This document shows positions 16,915-23,796 of a DNA stretch of 64,000 nucleotides, piece by piece. The notes beneath the pieces were generated by a model that searched no databases, had not been told where the DNA came from, and was given only the letters and a program-made list of their open reading frames with translations. This DNA comes from Anaerolineales bacterium (GTDB lineage Bacteria; Chloroflexota; Anaerolineae; 4572-78; J111): contig JABTUK010000002.1 of NCBI GenBank assembly GCA_015075405.1, positions 806,001 through 870,000 of the forward strand, in the 5' to 3' direction. Positions within the stretch are counted from its first letter, which is position 1; the number at the start of each line of letters is the position of its first letter. Made by a program: the position numbers and the translations under genes.

Positions 16915-17848
16915 GGGTTGCCTCCTGCTTGAAATAGCGAGTGTAAATTTCATCCAGGCTGGGCATCTCGATATTGAGCGACAACAGTTTGCCGCCTTTT
17001 TCGACCACCGTCCGGGCTGCCTCAGCCCGCAGGTCTTTCCTGGCTTCCAGGTCATAGCGGGTGTCGGCAATGCGTTTGACCTGCACCACCCCGGAAAGCT
17101 GGCCGAGGGCTTCTTCAAGCTGGGCGTCGCCTACCGCTTCCAGATGGATGCGGTAGGCGCCGCCCAGCACCTGTTGAGCCAACCCGGCCACCGTGCCTTC
17201 CAGTACCATTCGCCCCTGGTGGAACAGGCCGACCCGATCACACACGGCCTGCACCTGATGCAACAGGTGCGACGACAGCATGATGGTAATGTCGTCGGCC
17301 TTGAGGGCGCGAATGGTCTCTAAAAAATCGTGGGCCGCTTCGGGGTCAAGCCCCAGGGTTGGCTCGTCCATGATAATAAGTTGGGGCTGTTTGAGCAGCA
17401 CTTCGGCCAGGCCGAGGCGCTGGCGCATGCCGCGCGAGAAGGTCCCCACCCGCTTGTTGGCAACATCGCTCAAGCCCATTTGGGCCAGCACGGCGGTGAT
17501 ACGCCGGTCGGCTTCGTCACGGCGCAGCCCGTTCAACTTGGCAATGTAAGCCAGGTTTTCATAGGCGCTCAGCCCATCGTAAAAACCTATCTGGTCGGGC
17601 AGATAGCCAACCCGCGCTTTGACGCTCAACGGCTGGCGGGCCGGGTCGAAGCCCAACACTTCTACCTGCCCCGCCGTCGGCTCGGTCAGGCCCAGCAGCA
17701 TCAGAATGGTGGTGGTTTTCCCGGCCCCATTCGGCCCCAGCAGCCCAAAAACCTCGCCCCGGCGAAGGGTCAGGTTAAGATTATCCACGGCGACAAAGTT
17801 GCCGTAGTGTTTGCTTAAGTCACGGCTTTGGAGAACTACATCACTCAT
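16898..17848 (-). CDS. ABC transporter ATP-binding protein
   Basis: A 316-residue ATPase of the DRI/CcmA (drug-resistance-like) exporter family: Walker [10 protein letters not shown] (38-46), signature FSRGMRQR (137-144), Walker B LIIMDE (157-162), H-loop His shortly after (LSSHLLHQ). The C-terminal 90 residues form the usual small accessory domain. It starts at ATG 17848 behind AGGAGA. Cytosolic, coupled to the permease gene (17-nt overlap). Confidence 0.92.
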   Translation of the reverse strand: MSDVVLQSRDLSKHYGNFVAVDNLNLTLRRGEVFGLLGPNGAGKTTTILMLLGLTEPTAGQVEVLGFDPARQPLSVKARVGYLPDQIGFYDGLSAYENLAYIAKLNGLRRDEADRRITAVLAQMGLSDVANKRVGTFSRGMRQRLGLAEVLLKQPQLIIMDEPTLGLDPEAAHDFLETIRALKADDITIMLSSHLLHQVQAVCDRVGLFHQGRMVLEGTVAGLAQQVLGGAYRIHLEAVGDAQLEEALGQLSGVVQVKRIADTRYDLEARKDLRAEAARTVVEKGGKLLSLNIEMPSLDEIYTRYFKQEATHGLAA

Positions 17849-17866
17849 AGCTTATCTCCTCGTAAA

Positions 17867-17940
17867 AGACGCGATGAGACGTGAGGCGATGAGGCAAAGA
17901 ATCTTTCGCCTCACCGCGTCCTCGCGTCCTCGCCTCATTT
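17867..17940. repeat. Micro-repeat hairpin, word GAGGCGATGAGG
   Basis: The left arm GCGATGAGACGTGAGGCGATGAGGC (17870-17895) faces the inverse GCCTCACCGCGTCCTCGCCTCAT-type array (17907-17939). It fills the gap between the NEW3 gene stop and the ATPase Shine-Dalgarno. The word is shared with 34979-35046. Confidence 0.8.
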
Positions 17941-17943
17941 TCA

Positions 17944-19146
17944 TTACCGGCGGCCAAAGCGAGCCACCGCCACACCCACCACCACTACGGCGACGGCAAT
18001 CAAGCCAATGCCAACTACGCCCCACAGGGTTGAGGTAAGCACCGTTACCCTAAATTCAGCCGACTCGGCCGGACCGTCGTTGGGGGTAGCCCGCAGCGTG
18101 ACCACATAATCACCGGCCACCGCTTGTTCGGCGGGCTGAACATTCGCCGTCACTTCGATTTGCTGGCCGCTGCCGATTTCGGCAATTCGCTTCGGCTCAA
18201 ACTCAACCTGCCAGCCGTTGGGCTGCGAAGCCGTCAACTCGACATCATGGGCCGGGGCGCTGCCGGTATTTTGCACCACCAACTTGAGCGGGGTCCGGTC
18301 GCCGGCATACGCCTGGCCGGAGAGCCGGCCATCGGGGGCTGTGACCGTCAGTTCCGGTTGGCCGGTCACTTCGGCGGTTAAGGTGGTGGCTGCTTCTATC
18401 TCACCGCCCTGAGCCAGCACCTTAAATTGATAAGCGCCGGCGGGTATGTCCGGGAACGGTTTAATCTCGACATTCACGGTTTTGGTCTCATTGGCCGTGA
18501 GAGGAAGACTGGTTACGTCCTGACCGGATAATTTAAAGTTGATCTGAAAACCTTTAGGCGTCTCGGACAGCAAATTGACCGTCAAATCCTCGTCACTGGC
18601 GTTCTTCAACTTGGCCGTATAGCGGAAGGTCGTGCTGGATGTGCCTCTAAGGGTGGGTAAATCCACGTTCAATTCCAGGCTGGGCGGCAGTTTTTCTTTG
18701 ACCGTCAATTCAATCGGCAGGCTGATTTCGCCGGCATCGCTGCGGGCAATCACCGAAAAGTTGTAATCGCCTGGCTTCACATTCTGGGGCAGTTCAACTC
18801 GTAAATCCACTTTGGTATCTTTTTCCTCGTTGGGCACTACATAAGCCGCCTCGACTACCCGGCCGCCGCCTCTAAAACTGGCGGTCCAACCGGCGGGCAG
18901 GCCGCGAGTGTCGAACCGCACCAGCTGGGGCGCGGCAGCGGTGGTACGCAAGGTTAAATCAAACGTCACATCTTCGCCAATCGCCGTTTCCTGGGCTGGA
19001 TAACTGGTAAAAAGGGTCAGGTTCGGCTGAGTGGGTAAGGTATTTTGTTGTATCTGGCCTTCTTGAGCCAGGGCGGGCGAAACGCTGAATGTAAGCGCCA
19101 GCAAAACAAACGCCACAGTTAAGATGAGGGAAAATTTAGGTTTCAT
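17944..19146 (-). CDS. NEW3-domain exported protein with C-terminal membrane anchor
   Basis: A 400-residue protein: signal peptide (1-27, LTVAFVLLALTFSVSPALAQ), three or more beta-sandwich repeats of the NEW3 / NPCBM-associated type (about 45-370, each ending in PGDYxFxV-like strands), and a C-terminal hydrophobic helix (about 372-395) ending in Arg-Arg. It should sit on the outer face of the membrane. It is first in an operon with the ABC ATPase and permease, an arrangement seen in Chloroflexota and actinobacteria, so it may be the exporter's extracellular partner. AGGAGGAGAT upstream is a strong ribosome site. Confidence 0.82.
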   Translation of the reverse strand: MKPKFSLILTVAFVLLALTFSVSPALAQEGQIQQNTLPTQPNLTLFTSYPAQETAIGEDVTFDLTLRTTAAAPQLVRFDTRGLPAGWTASFRGGGRVVEAAYVVPNEEKDTKVDLRVELPQNVKPGDYNFSVIARSDAGEISLPIELTVKEKLPPSLELNVDLPTLRGTSSTTFRYTAKLKNASDEDLTVNLLSETPKGFQINFKLSGQDVTSLPLTANETKTVNVEIKPFPDIPAGAYQFKVLAQGGEIEAATTLTAEVTGQPELTVTAPDGRLSGQAYAGDRTPLKLVVQNTGSAPAHDVELTASQPNGWQVEFEPKRIAEIGSGQQIEVTANVQPAEQAVAGDYVVTLRATPNDGPAESAEFRVTVLTSTLWGVVGIGLIAVAVVVVGVAVARFGRR

Positions 19147-19220
19147 AGATCTCCTCCTGACAAAAAACTAAAATTGGGTGATAAGATTTTGCTGTCACAA
19201 CCTTTGCACTCTTTAAATAG

Positions 19221-19310
19221 AACGCAGATAAACACTGATGAACGCTGATTTGCGCAGAAAAATTTATAAAAAATCAGCGAAAATCAGTTGAATCTGCGTC
19301 ATCTGCGTTC
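19221..19310. repeat. Micro-repeat hairpin, word GAACGCAGATAAAC
   Basis: Left arm: GAACGCAGATAAACACTGATG and following units (19220-19254). Right arm: inverse AATCAGCGAAAATCAG...CATCTGCGTTC (19271-19310). A half copy is at 15601-15641. It lies upstream of the NEW3 gene on the minus strand. Confidence 0.8.
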
Positions 19311-19839
19311 AAATTTTGGCTGGTTATGAAAAGTGCAAACATAATGTTTGCTGTATGGTTATTCTCTTTGGAAGACTAAATTTCACCTTCGGCAACCACC
19401 CCCTTAAAGAGTTTAGTTCATAGGTTCACCCAAAACCCTACGAATAGGTTGGCGAGTGTTCAGGCAGGCCAGGCCAGATTAATAAGATCGGGAATTTGGC
19501 AGGCAAAGGGTAAGTTAGCTGCCTGACAATGGAGCAGGTTCAGGTGAAACCGTTTGAGGCTTAACTTCAGCGTGGATTTAAACTTAAGAAAAGTTCATTA
19601 AATAAATAAAGCAGACATAACCCTGTTGTCATCTGTTTTTTCTCAGAATATAACAGAATTTGGATGCTCCGTCTTTAATGCAACTTTAAGGGGAGCTTAA
19701 GAAAACTTTAAACCACCTTTATTCCTACCCAAAGATTATTAGAACTGTATTAGAGCAGTATAAGAGGTTTATTAGAAATAAGACAGGTGGAGATTCTAAC
19801 AAATCTCTAATACTTCTTTAATTTAATTCTAACAATCGT
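19311..19839. other. Gap without a gene; one small perfect palindrome
   Basis: No coding sequence was found. GCAAACA-TAA-TGTTTGC (19335-19351) is a perfect 7-bp-arm palindrome that could be a regulator site for the divergent NEW3 operon. The rest is AT-rich. Confidence 0.4.
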
Positions 19840-19868
19840 TTGATACGTCTAAAAATGTGGTCTATGGT
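19840..19868 (+). promoter_or_regulatory. Promoter of a predicted untranslated RNA
   Basis: TTGATA (19840-19845), an exact 17-nt spacer and TATGGT (19863-19868). No coding gene follows directly; an intrinsic terminator lies about 275 nt downstream at 20116-20146. Confidence 0.5.
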
Positions 19869-19874
19869 AGAGTC

Positions 19875-20147
19875 GGTAGACCGCAGCATCCTTCGGTATA
19901 TTTTACTATTGAGGGTGTTGCAATCTACCCGGCATAGGAATTGAATAGGAGGTTAATATAGGGGTGCTGGAAGATTATCAACCGGCCAGAAACCCGCGAG
20001 CAATAGAGCAGAAAGGGCAGATGAGTTAAATTTTGCCACGCGTGGCCGCCGCAAGCGGTAGATGGGTTTCTGGCAAACGTTAGCCATAGTCCAAATTCAA
20101 TAAATGTGTGGTTGAGACCCGGCCCCTTTCTGCCGGGTCTTTTTATG
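19875..20147 (+). ncRNA. Predicted structured RNA of about 270 nt
   Basis: The interval between a good sigma70 promoter and an intrinsic terminator holds no convincing gene but clear structure: an 11-bp perfect stem GCCAGAAACCC (19985-19995) with GGGTTTCTGGC (20064-20074), enclosing a CCGC-CGCAA-GCGG hairpin. It does not match tmRNA, RNase P, SRP or a riboswitch I recognise. A 21-residue reading (GTG 19964 to TAA 20029, behind AGGAGG at 19947) could make it a leader-peptide attenuator for the SPW/Hsp20 genes instead. Confidence 0.45.
20116..20146 (+). terminator. Intrinsic terminator
   Basis: An 8-bp GC-rich stem, GACCCGGC/GCCGGGTC, around CCCTTTCT, followed by TTTTTAT. It is a textbook terminator with no annotated gene upstream on this strand. 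Confidence 0.85.
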
Positions 20148-20200
20148 TAACGAAGTCGTTATAAGTTGTTTATGGTAAGCAAAGATAAGGAGGTAAGACC

Positions 20201-20560
20201 ATGAAAACGGCAAATTGGCTTAATTGGTTAGTGGCAGTGGCCGGCCTGTGGGAGCTATTGTCCCCCTTTGCTCTGGGCTACTCAGCCCTGACCGTCGCTA
20301 TGTGGAATGCGGTTATTGTCGGCGTGGTGCTGATTGCGCTGGGGGCATGGGCGGCTCTTTACAAAGAGGCCAAGACCGACCGGACCCTTGACTGGATCAA
20401 CGCCGTCCTGGGCGTGTGGTTGGTTATATCCCCCTTTGCTCTGGACTACTCGGCTACGGCAATGGCGATGTGGAACAACATCATTGTCGGCATCGTGGTC
20501 CTGGCGCTGGCCGGGTGGGCTGCCTTTGCTGTCAGCAAAGAAGTTAGCCCGCAAACATAA
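20201..20560 (+). CDS. SPW-repeat membrane protein
   Basis: A 119-residue membrane protein with two copies of the SPW repeat, each two helices, built on NWLNWLVAVAGLWELLSPFA (4-23) and LDWINAVLGVWLVISPFALD. The duplicated LSPFALxYS / ISPFALDYS motif is diagnostic. Function of the family is unknown; it often accompanies stress genes. ATG at 20201 follows AAGGAGG. The gene opens a group with Hsp20, a phosphoribosyltransferase and HtrA. An imperfect palindrome TAACGA-AG-TCGTTA (20148-20161) upstream may be an operator. Confidence 0.83.
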   Translation: MKTANWLNWLVAVAGLWELLSPFALGYSALTVAMWNAVIVGVVLIALGAWAALYKEAKTDRTLDWINAVLGVWLVISPFALDYSATAMAMWNNIIVGIVVLALAGWAAFAVSKEVSPQT

Positions 20561-20574
20561 CCCAATCAACAAGC

Positions 20575-20609
20575 CAGACCCTAAAGGTCTTGGAGACCTT
20601 TAGGGTCTG
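20575..20609. terminator. Long hairpin AGACCCTAAAGGTCT...AGACCTTTAGGGTCT
   Basis: A 15-bp perfect stem with a short TGG loop between the SPW and Hsp20 genes. There is no T-tract, so it may work as an mRNA stability element or be a dispersed palindrome rather than a terminator. Confidence 0.5.
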
Positions 20610-20640
20610 TGATCAAAATTAACGAAAGGAGACGGATATT

Positions 20641-21150
20641 ATGGCTATTACGGATTTAGCCCCCTGGAGATGGGGCGACAAGAAATTATCTATCAGGAAT
20701 GGAGACGAACAGGACCCCTTCTATGCCTTACAAAGAAGGATGGACCGCTTGTTTGATGATTTCTTTAACAGCTTTGGCCTGACCCGGTTTGGCGACTTTG
20801 GCGAGTCCTGGGGAGCGTTTAGCCCGCGGCTTGACCTGAGCGAAAACGAGAAAGAGCTTAAAGTCTCGGCGGAATTACCCGGCCTGGACGAAAACGATAT
20901 TGAAATATCTCTGGATCGGAATGCGCTCACCCTCAAGGGCGAAAAGAAGGAAGAGCAAGAAGACAAAGGCCAGAACTATTACCGCATGGAACGCTCCTAT
21001 GGCGCCTTCCAGCGGACCATCCCGCTTCCCTGTGAGGTAGAGAGCGACAAAGTTGAGGCCACCTTTAAGAAAGGCGTCTTAACCGTCACCCTCCCCAAAA
21101 CGGCCGAAGCGCAAAAACGGACCAAGAAGATCAGTATCAAGGCCGGATAA
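20641..21150 (+). CDS. Hsp20/alpha-crystallin small heat-shock protein
   Basis: A 169-residue ATP-independent holdase. An N-terminal helical arm with MDRLFDDFFNSFG (about 31-43) precedes an alpha-crystallin domain (about 58-165): PRLDLSENEKELKVSAELPG, then LTLKGEKKEE, and the terminal KKGVLTVTLPK. ATG at 20641 follows GAAAGGAGA. Neighbours (SPW, PRTase, HtrA) point to a stress regulon. No CIRCE-type operator is visible upstream. Confidence 0.93.
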   Translation: MAITDLAPWRWGDKKLSIRNGDEQDPFYALQRRMDRLFDDFFNSFGLTRFGDFGESWGAFSPRLDLSENEKELKVSAELPGLDENDIEISLDRNALTLKGEKKEEQEDKGQNYYRMERSYGAFQRTIPLPCEVESDKVEATFKKGVLTVTLPKTAEAQKRTKKISIKAG

Positions 21151-21165
21151 GACGGGTCAAGGGTT

Positions 21166-21201
21166 AAGAGGCGAAGCAGCCGGCCCTGTTTCGCCTCTTT
21201 T
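21166..21201 (+). terminator. Intrinsic terminator of hsp20
   Basis: AAGAGGCGAA pairs with TTCGCCTCTT around a 14-nt GC-rich loop and runs into a short T stretch, 15 nt after the hsp20 stop. Confidence 0.75.
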
Positions 21202-21365
21202 GAAAATTTTCTGAGCAATTTTTATTAATACCCCGGGGGCGGCGTATCGCCCGGCAAGCCAGACTCTCCGTCACCCGCTTCGCTTGCCGAGGAGGCGCCG
21301 CTTCTGCTTTTTGGGTTGCAAGGGGAGGCGCTGACCCCTACGGCCAGGGAAGGAGGTGAAAAAGA

Positions 21366-22100
21366 ATGGTCAAGGCCGGGTCTCTTTTCAAAGACAGAAA
21401 TGAAGCCGGCGTAAAGCTGGCTGCTAATTTGCTTGACGAACCTTTAATCAAAGCGGCGGCCCGAGAGGATTTGTTGGTGTTATCCATCCCCAGAGGCGGC
21501 GTAATCGTTGGCGCAGTTGTAGCTCAGGCATTGGGGTGTTCCCACGACATTATAGCCGTAAACAAGATCGGTTTTCCCGGCCAAAAAGAAACGATAATTG
21601 GCGCAATGGCCGAGGATGGATTGATGGTTTTAAATCGCCAGATATTGAATTGGAGCAACTCTTATATCAAACAAGCCATCAAACTGGCCAAAACCCGGCT
21701 AGAAATCAGCCTTCGGAAATTTCGGCCTGGTCGTGAACTCGACCTGCGCCCCAAGACGGTGATTGTTGTTGACGATGGTATCGTTACTGGCGAGACGATG
21801 AAAGCAGCCCTGATGTGGCTGGCCTTAAAAGAGAAGCCGAAACGTCCGACGCAGGTGTTGGCAGCGGTACCGGTTTGCGCTGCTCAGGCAGCCAGAGATT
21901 TTGAGAAATTGGCCGATAAGTTTATCTGCTTAAACACCCTCGACCAATTACCGGCAGTCGGTCAGGTTTACCAGAACTTTAATCCTATCGGCGACAGAGA
22001 GGTGCGGGACTACTTATCCCCAAGCCTGACCGTTCTGCCTCTATGGCAGTTTAAACCAAATGTTCCGGTCAACGATTTGGCTTACGCCGGATGTAATTGA
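21366..22100 (+). CDS. Phosphoribosyltransferase-fold protein
   Basis: A 244-residue protein with a type I PRTase core: the PRPP-binding loop VVDDGIVTGETMKAA (about 137-151), preceded by LSIPRGGVIVGAVVAQ (about 42-57). Members of this group occur beside hsp20 and other stress genes in many genomes; their substrate is not established. It starts at ATG 21366 directly after GGAAGGAGGTG. The 215-nt leader contains the hsp20 terminator. Confidence 0.85.
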   Translation: MVKAGSLFKDRNEAGVKLAANLLDEPLIKAAAREDLLVLSIPRGGVIVGAVVAQALGCSHDIIAVNKIGFPGQKETIIGAMAEDGLMVLNRQILNWSNSYIKQAIKLAKTRLEISLRKFRPGRELDLRPKTVIVVDDGIVTGETMKAALMWLALKEKPKRPTQVLAAVPVCAAQAARDFEKLADKFICLNTLDQLPAVGQVYQNFNPIGDREVRDYLSPSLTVLPLWQFKPNVPVNDLAYAGCN

Positions 22101-22224
22101 AGTTGAGAACAAAACTGTCAGGGATACAGCGACACGACTTACGCAAAATGTGTAACTACCGCCTTATTTGAAAAGTATTGGTTTTAGAACCCGATTATAA
22201 TTTATAGCTAAAGGAGGTATTCTT

Positions 22225-23520
22225 ATGAGAACTCGTATATCGTTATCCGCTGTTGTTATCGCTTTAATTGGCCTGGTAATCTTTTTGATAATAATCGTCG
22301 GCGCTTTTGCCGGCGGGGTGGTGCTGACCCCCTACCTGGCCGACCGGGTCCAGGCTGCCCCGGCTTCGCCGCTTGCCCCTGTTGCGCAACCGATGATGCG
22401 GCTGCCCGCGCCCGAAAATGACGTCCTTGCCGCCTATGAACAGGCTTTGAATGATATTTATGAGGCCGCGCTGCCGTCGGTGGTGAATATTCAGGTTGCC
22501 CAAAAAATAGAGCCACAAACAGGCAATACGCCTTACAACTTCTATAACGATCCCTTCGGCTTTGGGATGCCGTTTCCGCAAACGCCGGAAGAGTTTTACC
22601 GGCGCGGGCAAGGGTCTGGCTTTGTCTGGGATACCGAGGGCCACATTGTCACCAACTATCACGTCGTTGAAGACGCCGCCGATGTGGAGGTCATTTTTGC
22701 CGACGGTAAAACCGTCAAAGCGGAAGTGGTGGGCACCGACCGCGACGCCGACCTGGCGGTTATCAAGGTAGACCGGCCGGCGGCCGAGCTGCAGCCCGTT
22801 ACCCTGGGCGATAGTGATAAGCTGCGGGTAGGCCAGATAGTCATTGCTATCGGCAACCCGTTTGGGCAGGAATTTACCATGACCAGCGGCATCGTCAGCG
22901 CTGTGGGGCGTACCATTCGCAGCGGCAACAGCCCCTTTTCCATCCCGGAGGTCATCCAAACCGATGCAGCCATCAATCCGGGCAATTCCGGCGGCCCGCT
23001 GCTCAACCGCCAGGGCGAAGTGATCGGTATCAATACGATGATTATCAGCCGCAGCGGGAGCAATGCCGGGGTCGGATTTGCCGTACCCATTAACATCGCC
23101 CGGCGAGTTGTCCCAACCCTGATCAAGGGTGAAACTTATGAATATGCCTGGCTGGGCATCAGCGGGGCAACGCTCACCTCCGAAGTAGCTGACTTTATGA
23201 AGCTTCCGTCTGACACAAAAGGCGCCCTGGTGGTTGAGGTGGCCCAAGACAGCCCGGCCGATGAAGCCGGCTTGCAGGGCAGCGACAAGATTTTGAAAGT
23301 GGCCGGCCAGGAGTATCAGCTGGGCGGTGATGTGATTGTGGGCATTAATGACCGGCCGGTAGAAACAATGGATGACCTGATTGCCTACCTCACGGATGAA
23401 ACTCAGCCCGGCGACCGGGTTAAGCTCGACCTCATCCGGCCTAATGGCGAACGCGAGACGGTTGAGATCACGCTGAAGGCTCGACCGGGAACCGGTGAGG
23501 TCACTCAAGAAAATAAATAA
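22225..23520 (+). CDS. HtrA/DegP-type serine protease with PDZ domain
   Basis: A 431-residue envelope protease: an N-terminal membrane anchor (about 8-33), a trypsin-like domain with the catalytic triad His146 (NYHVVED), Asp176 (DADLAVIKV) and Ser255 (NPGNSGGPLL), then one PDZ domain (about 305-425, AWLGISG...GSDKILKVAG). It degrades or refolds misfolded envelope proteins. ATG at 22225 follows AAAGGAGG. A perfect TATAAT at 22196-22201 lies just upstream, without a well-spaced -35 box. It completes the proteostasis group. Confidence 0.93.
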   Translation: MRTRISLSAVVIALIGLVIFLIIIVGAFAGGVVLTPYLADRVQAAPASPLAPVAQPMMRLPAPENDVLAAYEQALNDIYEAALPSVVNIQVAQKIEPQTGNTPYNFYNDPFGFGMPFPQTPEEFYRRGQGSGFVWDTEGHIVTNYHVVEDAADVEVIFADGKTVKAEVVGTDRDADLAVIKVDRPAAELQPVTLGDSDKLRVGQIVIAIGNPFGQEFTMTSGIVSAVGRTIRSGNSPFSIPEVIQTDAAINPGNSGGPLLNRQGEVIGINTMIISRSGSNAGVGFAVPINIARRVVPTLIKGETYEYAWLGISGATLTSEVADFMKLPSDTKGALVVEVAQDSPADEAGLQGSDKILKVAGQEYQLGGDVIVGINDRPVETMDDLIAYLTDETQPGDRVKLDLIRPNGERETVEITLKARPGTGEVTQENK

Positions 23521-23534
23521 GCCTTTCACTCAAA

Positions 23535-23596
23535 CGCTCAGACGCAGAGGGCGCTCAAAGATTTAACATCACCGCGCCGTCTCTGCGTCTGGGTGG
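23535..23596. repeat. Micro-repeat hairpin, word CAGACGCAGAG
   Basis: CTCAGACGCAGAGGGCGC (23538-23555) faces GCGCCGTCTCTGCGTCTGGGTGG (23574-23596). It has the same architecture as the other micro-repeat hairpins and sits 15 nt after the htrA stop. Confidence 0.65.
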
Positions 23597-23626
23597 TCAT
23601 AACCCCACCTAAGCAAGCAAGTCCGG

Positions 23627-23738
23627 CGCACAAGGCTAAAGCCATCGTGCTGAGAGAGCGAAGCCCTAACGGGCTAAAATTCTAGCTCAAAGAGCTTTGC
23701 CCTTTTAAAGCGATGGCTTCAGCCTTGCTCATGGGCAC
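23627..23738. repeat. Inverted repeat GCACAAGGCTAAAGCC...GGCTTCAGCCTTGC
   Basis: The arms CACAAGGCTAAAGCCATCG (23630-23648) and CGATGGCTTCAGCCTTG (23711-23727) pair almost completely. They enclose an inner AGCCCTAACGGGCT hairpin. It is probably a dispersed palindromic element. Confidence 0.6.
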
Positions 23739-23796
23739 GATTATCAGGCTTGAATGATAAACCCATAGATAGAGTATTACAAGGAGATAAGAGCCT

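Noticed and set aside
19875-20147. Identifying the predicted RNA as tmRNA, 6S or RNase P RNA
   Set aside because: The tRNA-like acceptor, the long bubble-hairpin and the conserved P4 core motifs of those classes were looked for and not seen.
22264-23529. 421-codon minus-strand frame opposite htrA
   Set aside because: The plus strand carries the full catalytic triad, PDZ domain and ribosome site; the minus reading is a shadow frame without motifs.
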